A program made the translations under genes and the position numbers. The notes beneath the pieces were generated by a model. That model worked only from the letters and a program-made list of their open reading frames with translations, was not told the origin of the DNA and did no database searches. Below are positions 42,901 to 53,352 of a stretch of 64,000 nucleotides of DNA, piece after piece. Each line of letters starts with the position of its first letter. Positions within the stretch are counted from its first letter, which is position 1. The stretch comes from Ianthella basta (Eukaryota; Porifera; Demospongiae; Verongiida; Ianthellidae), in contig OZ025887.1 of NCBI GenBank assembly GCA_964019415.1, positions 447,501 through 511,500 on the forward strand, read 5' to 3'.

Positions 42901-45900
42901 GAGCTGTGATGGTTAGTGTGTTGCTACATACGTATATCACTGATGTTTCCCTTACAAGTTCAATTATTAGGCATCCAGCCGTTATGTACATTTGCAAGGT
43001 CACTGAACTCATAATAATTGTGACATGTGCATCTCTTGAATCTTCCTACAGACATTAATGAGTGTGCTGAGGATGACCACGTTTGTGCCCACAACTGCCA
43101 CAACTCTGTTGGGAATCACTCCTGCAGTTGTAATGCTGGGTACAGGTTGAACCCAGATGGAAGGAACTGTGACAGTGAGTCATATGTTGACATGTCTTCC
43201 CATGTGCACGGTTATCACTCATACAGTCATTGGCTTCAATCTACAGATATTGATGAATGCACAGAGAACAGTGATGGCTGTGAACACCAGTGCACAGACA
43301 CTGATGGCTCTTTTGAGTGTTCCTGTAGAGATGGGTTTCGTCTTGGCAGTAATGGGAGGAGCTGTGATGGTAAGTGGACTGCTATGAAGTTGCACACAAT
43401 TTGTGCAAATTCAGGAAGCATTCTCATAATTCATATATCATCCAATGTAAATCAAATCAATACTGGCATGTATTTGGTCTGTGAGCCCAAGTAATCCTCA
43501 ATACATCTGTGGTACATACAGGTGAGTTGGTCTGTACAATTCATATACGCATGCTTATCAATAGCTAGGTATCGTACAGATCAGTCAATAACTAGACCAC
43601 AGCACCAAAACCAGTCCCAAAATGACAGTCTCATAACTACATTGATTTTTTATCTAGTGAGTGCAATAATCTGATATGAGTGGGTATCTATTTGGTATTC
43701 CTGTAGACATTGATGAGTGTGCTGAGGATGACCACGTTTGTGCCCACAACTGCCACAACTCTGTTGGGAGTCACTCCTGCAGTTGTAATGCTGGGTACAG
43801 GTTGAACCCAGATGGAAGGAACTGTGATGGTGAGTACAGGGCAGGTGATAGCTATCTGGTCTGCAGGAATGTCTTCTCATCTGATCTTCCCCGTCCCTTC
43901 CATTCTCTATGCAGACAGCAACGAATGTGCTGAAGCCACTGCAGGTTGCAACCAGAGGTGTATGAACACTCCTGGCAACTATACATGTGCTTGTTACCAT
44001 GGATACACTCTCAGCACTGCTAATCGACACACCTGCCTTGGTGAGTACCTGATGTGTATTGACTATCCTTCACTCCAAGGAACAGTACTCAGAAGGCTTT
44101 GCTTGTTCCATGCAGATGTTGATGAGTGCTCCACTGGTAATGGTGGCTGTGGACACACATGTAACAACACCATTGGCTTCTACTACTGCTCCTGTGATCC
44201 TGGGTACAGACTGGGTGACAACAGGCACAGATGTCACAGTGAGTGAATGGAGTGTATTGTATCAGTCTAGCGAGCACTCTACATGTGCATCCTGTACCTG
44301 TCCAGTGGGTGTACTAGTGTAGGATTGGATATATGGTCATTACATCATGGCCTACCTCTATGTAATGGACATTTCAGCTATGCTTGAGGCAGTAAGAACT
44401 CCCATTTTATGCTCTTTCCTTTCACGTTTTCAGATATCGATGAATGTGCGGAGAACACTGCTGGCTGTGGGCAGATGTGTACAGACACTGATGGATCTTT
44501 TGAATGTTCATGCAAAGATGGGTTTCGTCTTGCCAGTGATAAAAGGAACTGTGATGGTGAGTGAACTGCTGGAGAGATGTCAGAAAGCTGATTAAATTTC
44601 ACAGGGTGTGCCCCTTTAAGTAAAATTCTCATTTTCATAGTAAGGCACTATAGTCACTGTGATATGGTGGTGAATTGATACTTGGGTGCATGATCCTGAG
44701 TAGTCCCCCAATTTATATGTGATACACACAAGTCAGTGAGTCTGTGTGCTTCATAAATTATGCCTATAATCTATAGCTGCAGTGCTGGCTAAGTCAACAA
44801 CTAGACCACAGTACTTATGTGTCTTTAGTCCTATCACTCCCAACATAGCAGCCATATGTGCACTTGCCTATTCGTTCATATTACAGACACGACAGCTTCA
44901 GGTTTTATTTGGTCATGTTACATGATCACTTCAGGGCTATCCCTTTGGTGTTTAGCTAACTACACTAGACAAACTTTACAACCAGCTGCATGTGCAAATG
45001 GATATCCTTTGGTCACTTCCTAATTCCACTTGCTCATGCCAGCCCCTTTATCTAGTTAGTGCAATAATCTGATATGAGTGGGTATCTATTTGGTATTCCT
45101 GTAGACATTGACGAGTGTGCTGAGGACGACCATGTTTGTGCCCACAACTGCCACAACTCTGTTGGGAGTCACTCCTGCAGTTGTAATGCTGGGTACAGGT
45201 TGAACCCAGATGGAAGGAACTGTGATGGTGAGTACAGGGCAAGTGACAGCTGTCTAATCTGCAAGGAATACCTTCACATCTGATCGTCCCTGTCCCTTTC
45301 ATTCTTCTATGTAGACGTTAATGAATGTGCTGAAGGCACAGCAGGTTGCAACCAGACATGTATGAACAATCCTGGCAACTACACATGTGCCTGTTACCTA
45401 GGATACACTCTCAGCTCTGTTGATCGCCACGTCTGTCTTGGTACGTTCCTTGTGTGTATTTATACAATTTCCTTCACTCCAAGGAACAATACTTTAATAA
45501 GGTTTTGCTCACTCTGTGCAGATGTTGATGAGTGCTCCACTGGTAATGGCGGCTGTGGACACACATGTAACAACACTGTTGGCTCCTACTACTGCTCCTG
45601 TGATCCTGGGTACAGACTGGGTGACAACAGACACAGATGTCACAGTGAGTGAATGCGTGTGTCTGCCCAAGAAGCACTCTAATGTGTCCTGTACCTGTCC
45701 AGTGGGTGTGTAGTGTAGGATTGGATGTATAGTCAGTACATCATGGCCTGGACATTTGAGCTAGTGCTTGTGGCAGTAAGACCTCCACTTTTATGCTTTT
45801 TCCATTACAATTTCATGCAGATATTGATGAATGTGCACAGAACAGTGATGGCTGTCAGCAGATATGTACAGACACTGATGGATCTTTTGAATGTTCATGT

Positions 45901-48900
45901 AAAGATGGGTTTCGTCTTGCCAGTGATGAAAGGAAATGTGATGGTGAGTGAACTGCCGGAGAGATGTAGAATGTGATTGAATTTCACAGGGTGTGCAACT
46001 TATTAAATCGCTAAACACAAAATGTCACTGTTATATTGTGTTAGGTATTTGAGTGAGTGGGCCTGAGCAATTCCCAATTTACATGTCACATGCAGACACG
46101 AATGACTCTGTTTGATTCTACCTACGTATAATATACGTATATGGTGTACACCCAGTCAACAACTAGACCACAGTAACTATTAAAACCTCATTATCACTCC
46201 TAACCAATGGCAGTGGCATGGGGTGGGGGTGGGGGGGCTAGGGGCCTGTAAGCCAGCAATAATTCTTGATCAAGAGAACTCTTACCACCAAGCACCTCGC
46301 CCCCAAGCCATGTCATGTTCCACCACCACTAGTTCTAACATCAGCTATGCACTTGCCCGTTAATTTGTACAGGGGTATTGTTTTCAGGTTTTAATTGGCT
46401 ATACTGCATGTTTACAACTGGAGCTTAGCCAACTATACAGTATTAAATTTACAACCAACTGCATGTGCGCAGTAGCTGAAATAATCTTTGGTTACATCCT
46501 AATTCCACGTACTTTGCAATAATCTGATACGAGTGCGTAATTGCATATTTGCTATTCATGCAGATGTTGACGAGTGTGCTGAGGACGACCACGTTTGTGC
46601 CCACAAGTGCCACAACTCTGTTGGGAGTCACTCCTGCAGTTGTAATGCTGGGTACAGGTTGAACCCAGATGGAAGGAACTGCGATGGTGAGTACATAGCA
46701 AATGACAGCTGTCTGATCTGCAAGGAATGTCTTCCCATCTGATCTTCCCCATCCATTCCATTCTCTATGCAGACATCAATGAATGTGCTGAAGGCACAGC
46801 AGGTTGCAACCAGACATGTATGAACACCCCAGGTAACTACATGTGTGCGTGTGACCATGGATACAATATCAGCATTATGGATCGCCACATCTGTCTTGGT
46901 GAGTACCTGATGTGTGTATTCAATGTCCTTTACTCCAAGGAGCAGTACTCTAATAAGGCTTTGCTCACTCTGTGCAGATGTTGATGAGTGCTCCACTGGT
47001 AATGGTGGCTGTGGACACACATGCAACAACACCATTGGCTCCTACTACTGCTCCTGTGATCCTGGGTACAGACTGGGTGACAATAGGCACAGATGTCACA
47101 GTGAGTTAATGGAGTGTATTGTATCTATCTAGGGACCATTCTACATGTGTATCCTGTAACTGTCCAGTGGGTGTACTAGTGTGTGATAGCCAATACATCA
47201 TGGTCTGTCCTCTATGTACATACGTATATAGTGGACGTTTGAGCAAGTGCCTGTGGCAATAAAAACTCATACAAATGTTGTATATATGCTTTCCATTTAC
47301 ATTTTCAGATATTGATGAATGTACATTGAGCAATGATGGCTGTGATCAGATATGCACAGATACTGTTGGCTCCTTTGAGTGTTCCTGTGAAGATGGTTTC
47401 CGTCTTGCCAGTGATGAAAGGAACTGTGATGGTGAGTAAACTGCAGGAAATATGTCAGAATTAAGGTTGACTGAATGTTGTGGGGTGTGCTACTTTAACA
47501 GTATGGGTAGAATGAAGAATCATGAGCAGAATAACAGCAGGAGTCCGTACGTGGAGGGGACCATTGCCTGGCGACCAATTAGTGAACATGTCAAACTGAA
47601 GGCCCAAGTTGGACTGTTACTGTCCATAGACCATTGGAATGGCATATGGCTGGAAGGAAAGGTGGTACCACCTGGAATCAAACTTATATAGGGCTTTTGG
47701 ATTCCTACTGACTTTTATAATTAGCAGCTTGCACTGGTGGCTTTCGTCCTATAGCACTGGCGCATACACTGCATGCATGCACATATGCAACTTGCACTGT
47801 GTGGTGGTGGTACGTATTTACTATTTACAGCACTGATCACCCTGCAGATATCGATGAATGTACAAACAACACCAGTGGATGTGACCATAATTGCAATAAC
47901 ACTTTGGGAGGGTATTTCTGTCATTGCAAGGATGGATTCCTGCTAAGCAGTGACAACCACACATGTGATGGTGAGCTGAGCACATCCATGGCTAAGTGCA
48001 GTCACATGACTTTGTGTGTTAACTCATATGGCTGCACAATAAACCTTACTAAAATAATCTTTAACTGCATTACTTTGTCAATGAAGACTTACAACGTCAC
48101 TCCTATTGTGTTGTCCTTGCATGTTTTCATCTGTGTAGCAAAACCACAAGTTGTACAGGAGCTTCTAAGCCGTAAGTGCTGGCTTGTGCAATACATCTTA
48201 TATAAGTGACTATCAATAGCCTGATACTCTGTGTATATGGATGATACAAGTTTCGTGTTCCCTGTACATTTGTACGCATAGGGTTGGGTTGGTTGCCCCA
48301 TAGGATGCTGCAAAGCCAAAAACCATCAGAATGAGGCTACATAGGTAGAATAAAATTCAGGCTCTGCTATCTAGTGACATATCTAAGTGCTTTTACTCTA
48401 AACTGACATCACATCTCTCCCTAGTCAGAGGCAGTTAGTATGCTAAGCTAAATATACTTATGATTCAGAAACAGTGGTGAGGACAGGGCATGACACATTC
48501 TTCACAAACAGCGCTTGACAGAATGATTCTCAGGTGAACAATTTTTTGAGTCTGTGGAAAGGAATCCTTTGTCATATGTTGGGCAGCAAACACTGTAAAT
48601 CCCTTACCAGCTTCTTCTTGGTCTGTGTGAACATTGGCACATCATACTATATGTAGATGTAACACTTCTGAGCTCACACTCTTTGAAGTGCAGTATATAA
48701 AACTAGAGAATACTTCTGCATACTGGGGATTCCGAAGTAGTTATGAAGATGTGGGAATGTCACAAACAGTACAAAATAGGAAAAGGATGTTACACAGTAG
48801 AGCATTAACCATGAACCCCATCCCTACATCTTTAACTAATTGTGTTACAGATTTAAGTGTTCTCTATAGTCATATTTATGTATACGGTATTCATAATACA

Positions 48901-49895
48901 GTATGTATAAGTCAGTTTGCTCATCTTTTATGCATCCTGTATGCTAGTCTGTTGTCTATTTTTAGTATTAAAAGTTATAGTGCTGGAAGTGTCCATCACA
49001 TCATCTTTTACATCTTCACAGGTACAAGCGTAGGAGCCATCAGTGGAGTATCTGTGGCTGTGATTCTTGCTTTCATACTAGTCTGTGTCTTGGTGGTGGT
49101 GGTAATTGTCATGAAACGGCAAGCCAAAAACTGTAAGTCACAGGGCCAGGTGGAGATGCGTTTGCATGAAACTTGCATAACATCACAAGCAGACTCATAT
49201 CTATATGTAATTGGGATAGCCGTGTGGTAGCATATGAATTGTAAGAGACAATTTAAACTACGACTAAAACAGTATACATAGTATTATGCTGTACACATGC
49301 ACACACCTTTGCTGTGAGAACATTCAGCAATTACATTATTATACTAACACTACTACTGTATAAATAGTCAATATGTTGCCTCTCATTTGAGACTTGATAT
49401 GTTTATGTGGAACCTGTCTAGGATGATCACTATGTAAGGCAGCCACCTCTTTAAAACAGCCAGACTTACAACCTGTAATATAGCACTAACATAGCACTAA
49501 AACATTGCAGTCTACCTCAGAGTCTGTAATGTAGCCACCTCTGTTCAAGTGCAGGCCTGTTATGTCTGGCCCACAATGGTTTTCTTAGACAGGTTTCATT
49601 TTAAACATTATAATCCAATTTTGTGATTAGTTTTGTGTAGAAAGTACAGTCAACTGCTTGCATTCTGATTCTGCCATCTGTTCAACATGCAGTTTGTCGA
49701 AAGGCAACCATAGCAGCTCCTAATGGTTACAATGGCCATGAAATGTCCACTATAATAGCTAATGCAAAAGTCCAACCAGCTGGTGATGATGACGATGTTG
49801 TGGCAGAAGGCAGTGAAGATGGGTATTTAGAAAAGGAGGAACCACCTGCATATGACACCCTCCAAGACACCCTCCCAGACGCCATGCTCTATTAA
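28712..49895 (+). CDS. Gene 2: EMI-EGF-cbEGF(45) transmembrane protein
   Basis: This gene appears complete. Fifty-two coding exons chain in frame from ATG 28712 to TAA 49893-49895. Their lengths sum to 6,357 nt, giving 2,118 residues. Order: signal peptide and TCTCPSNGC segment, EMI-like module (2 exons), one EGF of the [10 protein letters not shown] type, 45 cbEGF, an 11-residue linker, a transmembrane helix and a 67-residue cytoplasmic tail with PPAY. The EMI-EGF-cbEGF start recalls EGFL6/7/8 and MEGF-type proteins, but the array is far longer and membrane-anchored. Inferred role: a cell-surface adhesion or matrix receptor with a long calcium-stiffened stalk. It is flanked by paralogous genes 1 and 3 in the same direction. 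Confidence 0.88.
29745..30652 (+). CDS. EMI-like module of gene 2 (two exons)
   Basis: Exons 29745-29876 (phase 2-2) and 30552-30652 (phase 2-1) encode [16 protein letters not shown], then [19 protein letters not shown] and [20 protein letters not shown], ending GQTCV. The CG.WGWxRC, repeated YRTxYR and closing CCxGY...GxxC pattern is that of EMI-type modules in front of EGF domains, which mediate multimerisation in emilins and related proteins. The introns before and after (28831-29744, 29877-30551) hold nothing I can name. Confidence 0.75.
30765..30932 (+). repeat. tRNA-derived SINE-like stretch ending in a CA microsatellite
   Basis: Positions about 30750-30818 carry an A-box-like TAGCCCAGTAC and, about 40 bp on, a B-box-like GGTCCAAATCC, spaced as in tRNA genes. 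A perfect (CA)n run follows at 30845-30932. This may be a tRNA-derived SINE with a simple-sequence tail, or chance resemblance beside a microsatellite. It lies in the intron 30653-31211. Confidence 0.35.
31212..31307 (+). CDS. EGF exon after the EMI module (gene 2)
   Basis: A 96-nt phase 1-1 exon encodes [20 protein letters not shown] and [11 protein letters not shown], a laminin/EGFL-like EGF without the calcium-binding start. It is the orthologous position of 687-782/2999-3094 in gene 1 and 54797-54892 in gene 3. Confidence 0.9.
31465..31678 (-). repeat. tRNA-like sequence between inverted repeats (SINE/MITE-like)
   Basis: On the minus strand an A-box match TGGCTCAATGG (31540-31550) is followed about 20 bp on by the B-box-like GTTCGAGCC (31513-31521). 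The stretch is enclosed by imperfect inverted repeats of about 38 bp (31465-31503 and 31637-31677, with GGTGGGAGGAGG against CCTCCTCCCACC). It is either a tRNA-derived SINE caught in a small inverted-repeat element, or a MITE with tRNA-like sequence. It lies in the intron 31308-32117, otherwise blank. Confidence 0.4.
32118..40081 (+). CDS. cbEGF array of gene 2, part 1 (23 exons)
   Basis: Phase 1-1 cbEGF exons with type: 32118-32240 C, 32476-32598 D, 32744-32866 A, 32939-33061 D, 33248-33370 A, 33435-33557 D, 33660-33782 A, 33870-33995 B, 34073-34195 C', 34782-34904 D, 34976-35098 E, 35196-35321 F, 35400-35522 C', 37299-37421 D, 37632-37754 A, 37833-37958 B, 38035-38157 C', 38319-38441 D, 38639-38761 A, 39201-39326 B', 39398-39520 C', 39677-39799 D, 39959-40081 A. 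A run of alternating D and A units precedes repeated A-B-C'-D blocks. Introns of like position resemble one another. The intron 38762-39200 has nothing I can name. Confidence 0.9.
34618..34711 (+). repeat. Direct repeat with a small hairpin in an intron
   Basis: Two units about 57 bp apart (34619-34653 and 34675-34711) share TTGCAGGG(A/G)ATGCCGTAT and TCCCTGG. Each first half folds on itself (AGGGAAT against ATTCCCT). They lie just before a D-type exon in the intron 34196-34781. The same intron has a cluster of GTGTGA/TCACAC inverted motifs at about 34300-34400. Function unknown. Confidence 0.5.
35637..36833. mobile_element. hAT-like non-autonomous DNA transposon
   Basis: The inverted termini CAGGGCCGTAGCACC (35637-35651) and GGTGCTACGGCCCTG (36819-36833) are perfect over 15 bp. 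They are flanked by an imperfect short duplication (ACACTAC and GCACTAC). CAGGG-type ends and a 7-8 bp duplication are usual for hAT elements. About 1.2 kb lies between with no transposase reading frame. It fills most of the intron 35523-37298 of gene 2, while the equivalent introns elsewhere in the cluster are short. Confidence 0.65.
35984..36125. repeat. Perfect 39-bp inverted repeat inside the hAT-like element
   Basis: Positions 35984-36022 are the exact reverse complement of 36087-36125, with a 64-bp loop. The arm begins CATGTACAGCGGATTTATGC. The lack of mismatches suggests a recent origin or active correction. The transcript would form a strong hairpin. Confidence 0.85.
40082..41283 (+). 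other. AT-rich intron of gene 2 with a 29-bp tandem repeat
   Basis: A 1,202-bp intron. A perfect tandem pair of 29 bp lies at 40188-40216 and 40217-40245 (unit start AGAAGTACTAGTAACACATG). The part 40560-40930 is AT-rich with repeated TTTGCTAAAATT/AATTTTAGC motifs on both strands and may be an old MITE. No coding signal seen. Confidence 0.5.
41284..44556 (+). CDS. cbEGF array of gene 2, part 2 (13-exon shared block)
   Basis: Exons and types: 41284-41409 B', 41485-41607 C', 41779-41901 D, 42077-42199 E, 42288-42413 F, 42484-42606 C', 42789-42911 D, 43052-43174 A, 43247-43369 D, 43707-43829 A, 43915-44040 B, 44116-44238 C, 44434-44556 D. The order is identical to 14536-17776 in gene 1 and 58118-63750 in gene 3, down to the position of the E-F pair and the extra A-D step. 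Type F exons use a GTCAGT donor in genes 2 and 3. The introns are also alike. Confidence 0.9.
45105..47970 (+). CDS. cbEGF array of gene 2, part 3 (9 exons)
   Basis: Two full A-B-C-D blocks and a closing unit: 45105-45227 A, 45315-45440 B, 45522-45644 C, 45821-45943 D, 46564-46686 A, 46773-46898 B, 46978-47100 C, 47309-47431 D, 47848-47970. The last is a divergent cbEGF ([20 protein letters not shown]) that belongs to none of the repeated types and probably marks the ancestral membrane-proximal EGF. The D-to-A introns 44557-45104 and 45944-46563 are homologous to each other and to 17777-18514. Confidence 0.9.
47971..49021 (+). other. Introns around the linker exon of gene 2
   Basis: Apart from the small exon 48139-48171, this stretch has no further coding signal that I trust. 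An open stretch in 48634-49020 runs into the membrane exon but lacks splice support and codon character, and I read it as intron. Confidence 0.5.
48139..48171 (+). CDS. Small linker exon of gene 2
   Basis: A 33-nt exon (phase 1-1) between tgtgtag and gtaagt encodes [11 protein letters not shown]. It keeps the frame between the last EGF (ending at 47970) and the membrane exon (49022). Skipping it would also keep frame, so its use is likely but unproven. It would form the juxtamembrane stalk. Confidence 0.55.
49022..49132 (+). CDS. Transmembrane exon of gene 2
   Basis: A 111-nt phase 1-1 exon encodes [20 protein letters not shown] followed by CVLVVVVIV and the basic stop-transfer MKRQAKN. The length and composition of about 24 hydrophobic residues followed by K/R fit a single-pass type I membrane protein with the EGF array outside. 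Confidence 0.9.
49693..49895 (+). CDS. Cytoplasmic tail exon of gene 2, with PPAY motif
   Basis: The last coding exon encodes [17 protein letters not shown], an acidic stretch [20 protein letters not shown] and [17 protein letters not shown], then TAA. PPAY is a PPxY motif, the known ligand of WW domains such as those of Nedd4-type ubiquitin ligases or YAP. GYLE and AYDTL are possible phosphotyrosine or sorting signals. The intron before it (49133-49692) is blank. Confidence 0.88.
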
Positions 49896-51079
49896 TCTGT
49901 CATTAATTGCAGGGTGTTACTCTTATAGTATAGCTATAATACAGCTGTTTGTGAACTTTTGTTATCAGTTGTAGAACTTCAAGTGAAGGGCTGGCAAGTG
50001 GCTCAGGTCACTGTCACTTCTTATACATGACACGTCTTATATAGACCTCTTTATTTCCTGCGTCATTTAGTACTAGTCAGACCTCACACCCTGTATTATG
50101 TATTGTGTATGATGTATGTACATGATAGGATGAACTATTGACTGTATTCGTATGTGTATATGTACACAATTGTCAAAATTGCTCATGATTCTTGGCCTTA
50201 TACGGTAAATTGTGTAATTTAGTAAAATTTAGTAAAAAAGTGTAATTTACCACTTGAGGTTTAAGTTAAGTGAATGTACGTTCATCTGCATGCAGTGTGC
50301 ATCATGTATATGTTTACTGTCAATGGTATGGTATAAATTCAATAGCTGTATAACTGATACACATCTATACAATTACTATTATAAATATATCATAGCAACT
50401 TGGAGTGAGGATTACACTACTATTTTGTGTGAATTGACAACTACAGGGAGCGCACCAGATTGCAGTGTGACTGTCACTCCTAAACTTAATACAATGACAT
50501 ATAAACTGTATAAGAATTGTGTACATGCAATGTGGACCTGTTGTTTTGAGTGCAGGCACATGTATTCAACAAATTGAATGAGAAATATGTGCTCATCTGC
50601 ACTGATAAACAAAACTGTTGACTCTCACGTAATAAGTTTCCTAAACAACAAATTGAGTTATTTTTTCAATTGCCCTCAACTGGGAAGCACTCAATTGTAC
50701 ATCCAGTTCACAGTTTAGGAAACACAGCTTAAACTATATTCAGCAACATATGCCATTTCAAACTTGACCAGGAAACCACCTACGTACAAGTTTATTTGTC
50801 TGAATGTGTATTACCGGTTTGTATAACATACCTGGTATACACTGCATTCATGTGAACAACAATGGGGGACTGTATAGAATGTTTTTCTGTGTGTACACCA
50901 GCTGCAACTTTTCATTCTCTTAAACCTTTATTAGCATGCAGGTTTGTAGTCCAAAAACATCTGCCAAAAGTCCAAAATGTTGTCGGGGGTGGGACTTTGG
51001 GGTGAAAGTGTTGATGCATTATGTAAACCTTGCTGTGAACATCACTTGTTGCAAGAACGCACGGGTCCAGTTTGTTTAA

Positions 51080-51173
<94 letters not shown>

Positions 51174-51877
51174 GTGTGTGCCAGCTAAGGGAGCCTATGA
51201 GACCACTCCTGCATATTGTCATCTTTCAATCACCTTGCATGTGTGTTGCAGTAAGACATTCTCATGTGGTGTGATGTATATGTAGCTAGTGGTGTAACAC
51301 AGTATTGTGTGACAGATGTACGTACCATAGGGATGAAAGGCATGCAGTGAAGTTAGCTAGTGTCAACATACTATGCTGAAAATAATTTTAATGAGATCAC
51401 TAATGGAGCTGATAATTAGTGGAGCATTCCCCTCCATTATGTCCACATATTACCCTCTAGTCAAGAGGAATCCATAGCACTGGTTGTGTGTGTAATGGTC
51501 CTCAGCTGTCGTGTTTAGTCTGCATGTGGTTGGTGCATGCATGTATTGCGCATTAGCATTCACTGTGCATGCTAATGCCATCTCCTCGCAATTCTGTAGG
51601 TCTTGTGCACATTAACGTTTTACTGCATGCACTGTTAACTCAATTCATCGCTGCCCTCAAACAGAGAGCATCCGCTAATATTCTGCACCGTTAGCCAGCT
51701 TAATACATTAAAATTATAATACTGTTATACAGAGTATGCATGAACATAAATAAATGTTCACTTCATGTGCCCCATTGGCGCGAGTAATATTGATCAAGAA
51801 GATATACGGTATATAGCAGCTGAGCTGGCTAGGCATAATGCCCGGTCAGCAAGTATAGTTGGTTTTGTGTTGTCCGA
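49896..51877. other. Intergenic region between genes 2 and 3
   Basis: The 3' flank of gene 2 has no clear AATAAA. A near-perfect (TG)n run lies at 51081-51180. From about 51185 the sequence is homologous to 25140-25345 upstream of gene 2. The Helitron palindrome found there is missing here. No coding sequence seen. Confidence 0.65.
51081..51180 (+). repeat. (TG)n microsatellite
   Basis: About 50 TG dinucleotides with one CG interruption near 51169. It sits at the edge of the region duplicated between the upstream flanks of genes 2 and 3. Confidence 0.95.
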
Positions 51878-52038
51878 TGACGTCATTCAGCATATGCTGG
51901 TTAATTCCCACACCAAGTCCCTGCGTGGAACAACTTTGCGCTTCTTGGAAAGCCTTCTAGGAGTTGACTGCTATTCTGATACCGTTCTTGCCACGTTCAG
52001 CCCAGCAGTGGAGTGTATGCTCATCGTGTAACTGCAAG
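51878..52038 (+). promoter_or_regulatory. Inferred promoter and non-coding first exon of gene 3
   Basis: TGACGTCA at 51878-51885, then GTGGAGTG and GCTCATCG, then CAAG followed by GTATGT at 52039, match the arrangement upstream of gene 2 (26196-26338). Preceding similarity includes GAGCTGGC and GGTCAGCAAG. Conservation of the palindrome and donor within diverged sequence supports function. Start site not mapped. Confidence 0.45.
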
Positions 52039-53210
52039 GTATGTTGCGATATACGCTAGTATAGATAATTTGCCCGTTGCGAATATTAAATCGCTATATC
52101 TGGCGAAAGAACCAAATGTGGGGATATCTACGCGGGCTCGAGTGCTGTCAGTTTCTCCCACGAGATCGCCTTACGACACATCGAATCATAACGTAGCCAA
52201 CACCGCGGCTTGATCATATGCTGCTTCAGTATAGCACACGGCGATCGAGTTTCTACGTATAATAGTTGGCTAGCGAGTGGTCGCTAGAAGAAACACAAGG
52301 CGACATTCCAGTAAGCGACAATAATGGTATTGTCAATGTATTGCAAGCAGTTAATGATTCAACTTTGAACGAAGGATATTGTTTGGGCTGCACTCACTAT
52401 TGCATTTTTCTGTTCTTTAACCGATGCTCTCATCACAAATCGCAGCTTATCTTCAACGCTTCTTTAATACTTGCATGCTTGCCGTCGCGTTCTTGTCACT
52501 GTGGCAGTTTATCACGTGCAGCCGGCGTATACGTATTACAGCAACGGTTCACGGCATTCCTTCAGGAAGACAAAGCAAGAGACCCCGGAGGCACTCCACT
52601 GTCTTGCACAATGTCAAGACGGTAAATGGTGACTAGTCCATTAAAACATTTAATGCCTGTTACGCCTATACCCCAGTGCGTAGTAGTCAGCGTGGGTGAA
52701 CCTACCCCGCCGAAGGGCCATAACCTAATTCGTATCCGCGGGTGGCAGCAGCCTGAACAGGGAGTGTTCTACGCTGAGACGGAAGCCATCTGATGTGTTG
52801 ACGACACAGCCATGAAGCCAGATTAGCTATAGCTGTAAGTCCTGTCCGGCATTTGCCGACTGGATTTGGGAAAGGTCAGCTCACTAATCATTTTATGCTA
52901 CCCCTACCCCTAGGCTTATTGCGTTAAACGTGCTGGCTCCTTAATTATGTTATGCAAGGCAGTTCACAGCTATGCCTAGTATAAGCCCTTTTATCTGTAG
53001 GGAGTTTTAAAAATTATCCCCCCCTCCCCCCCCCCCCCCTTATGTACATTATGGAGCAGCGTAGTATAGGTCAACGCACAGTCAGCAGAGGAGCCATCCC
53101 ACTGCCTTGCATTAGGGAACATTCCTCTTCTCACTTAGTATTGAAGTCCATACAGCCCTGTAACTGCATGCTTCTATTCCAGTGTGTATCAATGTATGCT
53201 CTTCTTACAG
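52039..53210 (+). other. Probable 5'-UTR intron of gene 3
   Basis: This is half the length of the gene 2 counterpart (26339-28688), with the same blocks in the same order (CCCACGAGATCGCC, GTGCAGCCGGCG, TAGTAGTCAG, GCTGGCTCCTTAATT, GGAGCAGCGTAGTATAG). A C-rich run lies at 53018-53039. Open stretches here are not conserved as protein in gene 2 and are not called. Confidence 0.55.
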
Positions 53211-53239
53211 ATCTCAACTATAGCTAGAAAAGGATTCCA

Positions 53240-53352
53240 ATGGGTTTGTGCAGTACTGTTCTGATCATCCTTCTGGTGTTGGGCATCACCCAGGAGGGAG
53301 GTGCTACCTGCACTTGCCCCTCAAATGGATGCCGTCAAAGCCCATCCACTGG
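53240..53352 (+). CDS. Signal-peptide exon of gene 3
   Basis: It encodes [18 protein letters not shown] and then [20 protein letters not shown]. The leader differs from gene 2 in most positions and is two residues shorter, while the 20 residues after it are the same in both. It is preceded by the conserved acceptor at 53210 and about 29 nt of untranslated exon, and ends in phase 2 at 53352. Confidence 0.9.

Noticed and set aside
48634-49230. Longer reading of the membrane exon as a 198-codon frame
   Set aside because: The part before 49022 has no EGF-like or conserved content, and a good acceptor (TTCACAG) precedes 49022. The chained exons give an exact frame without it.
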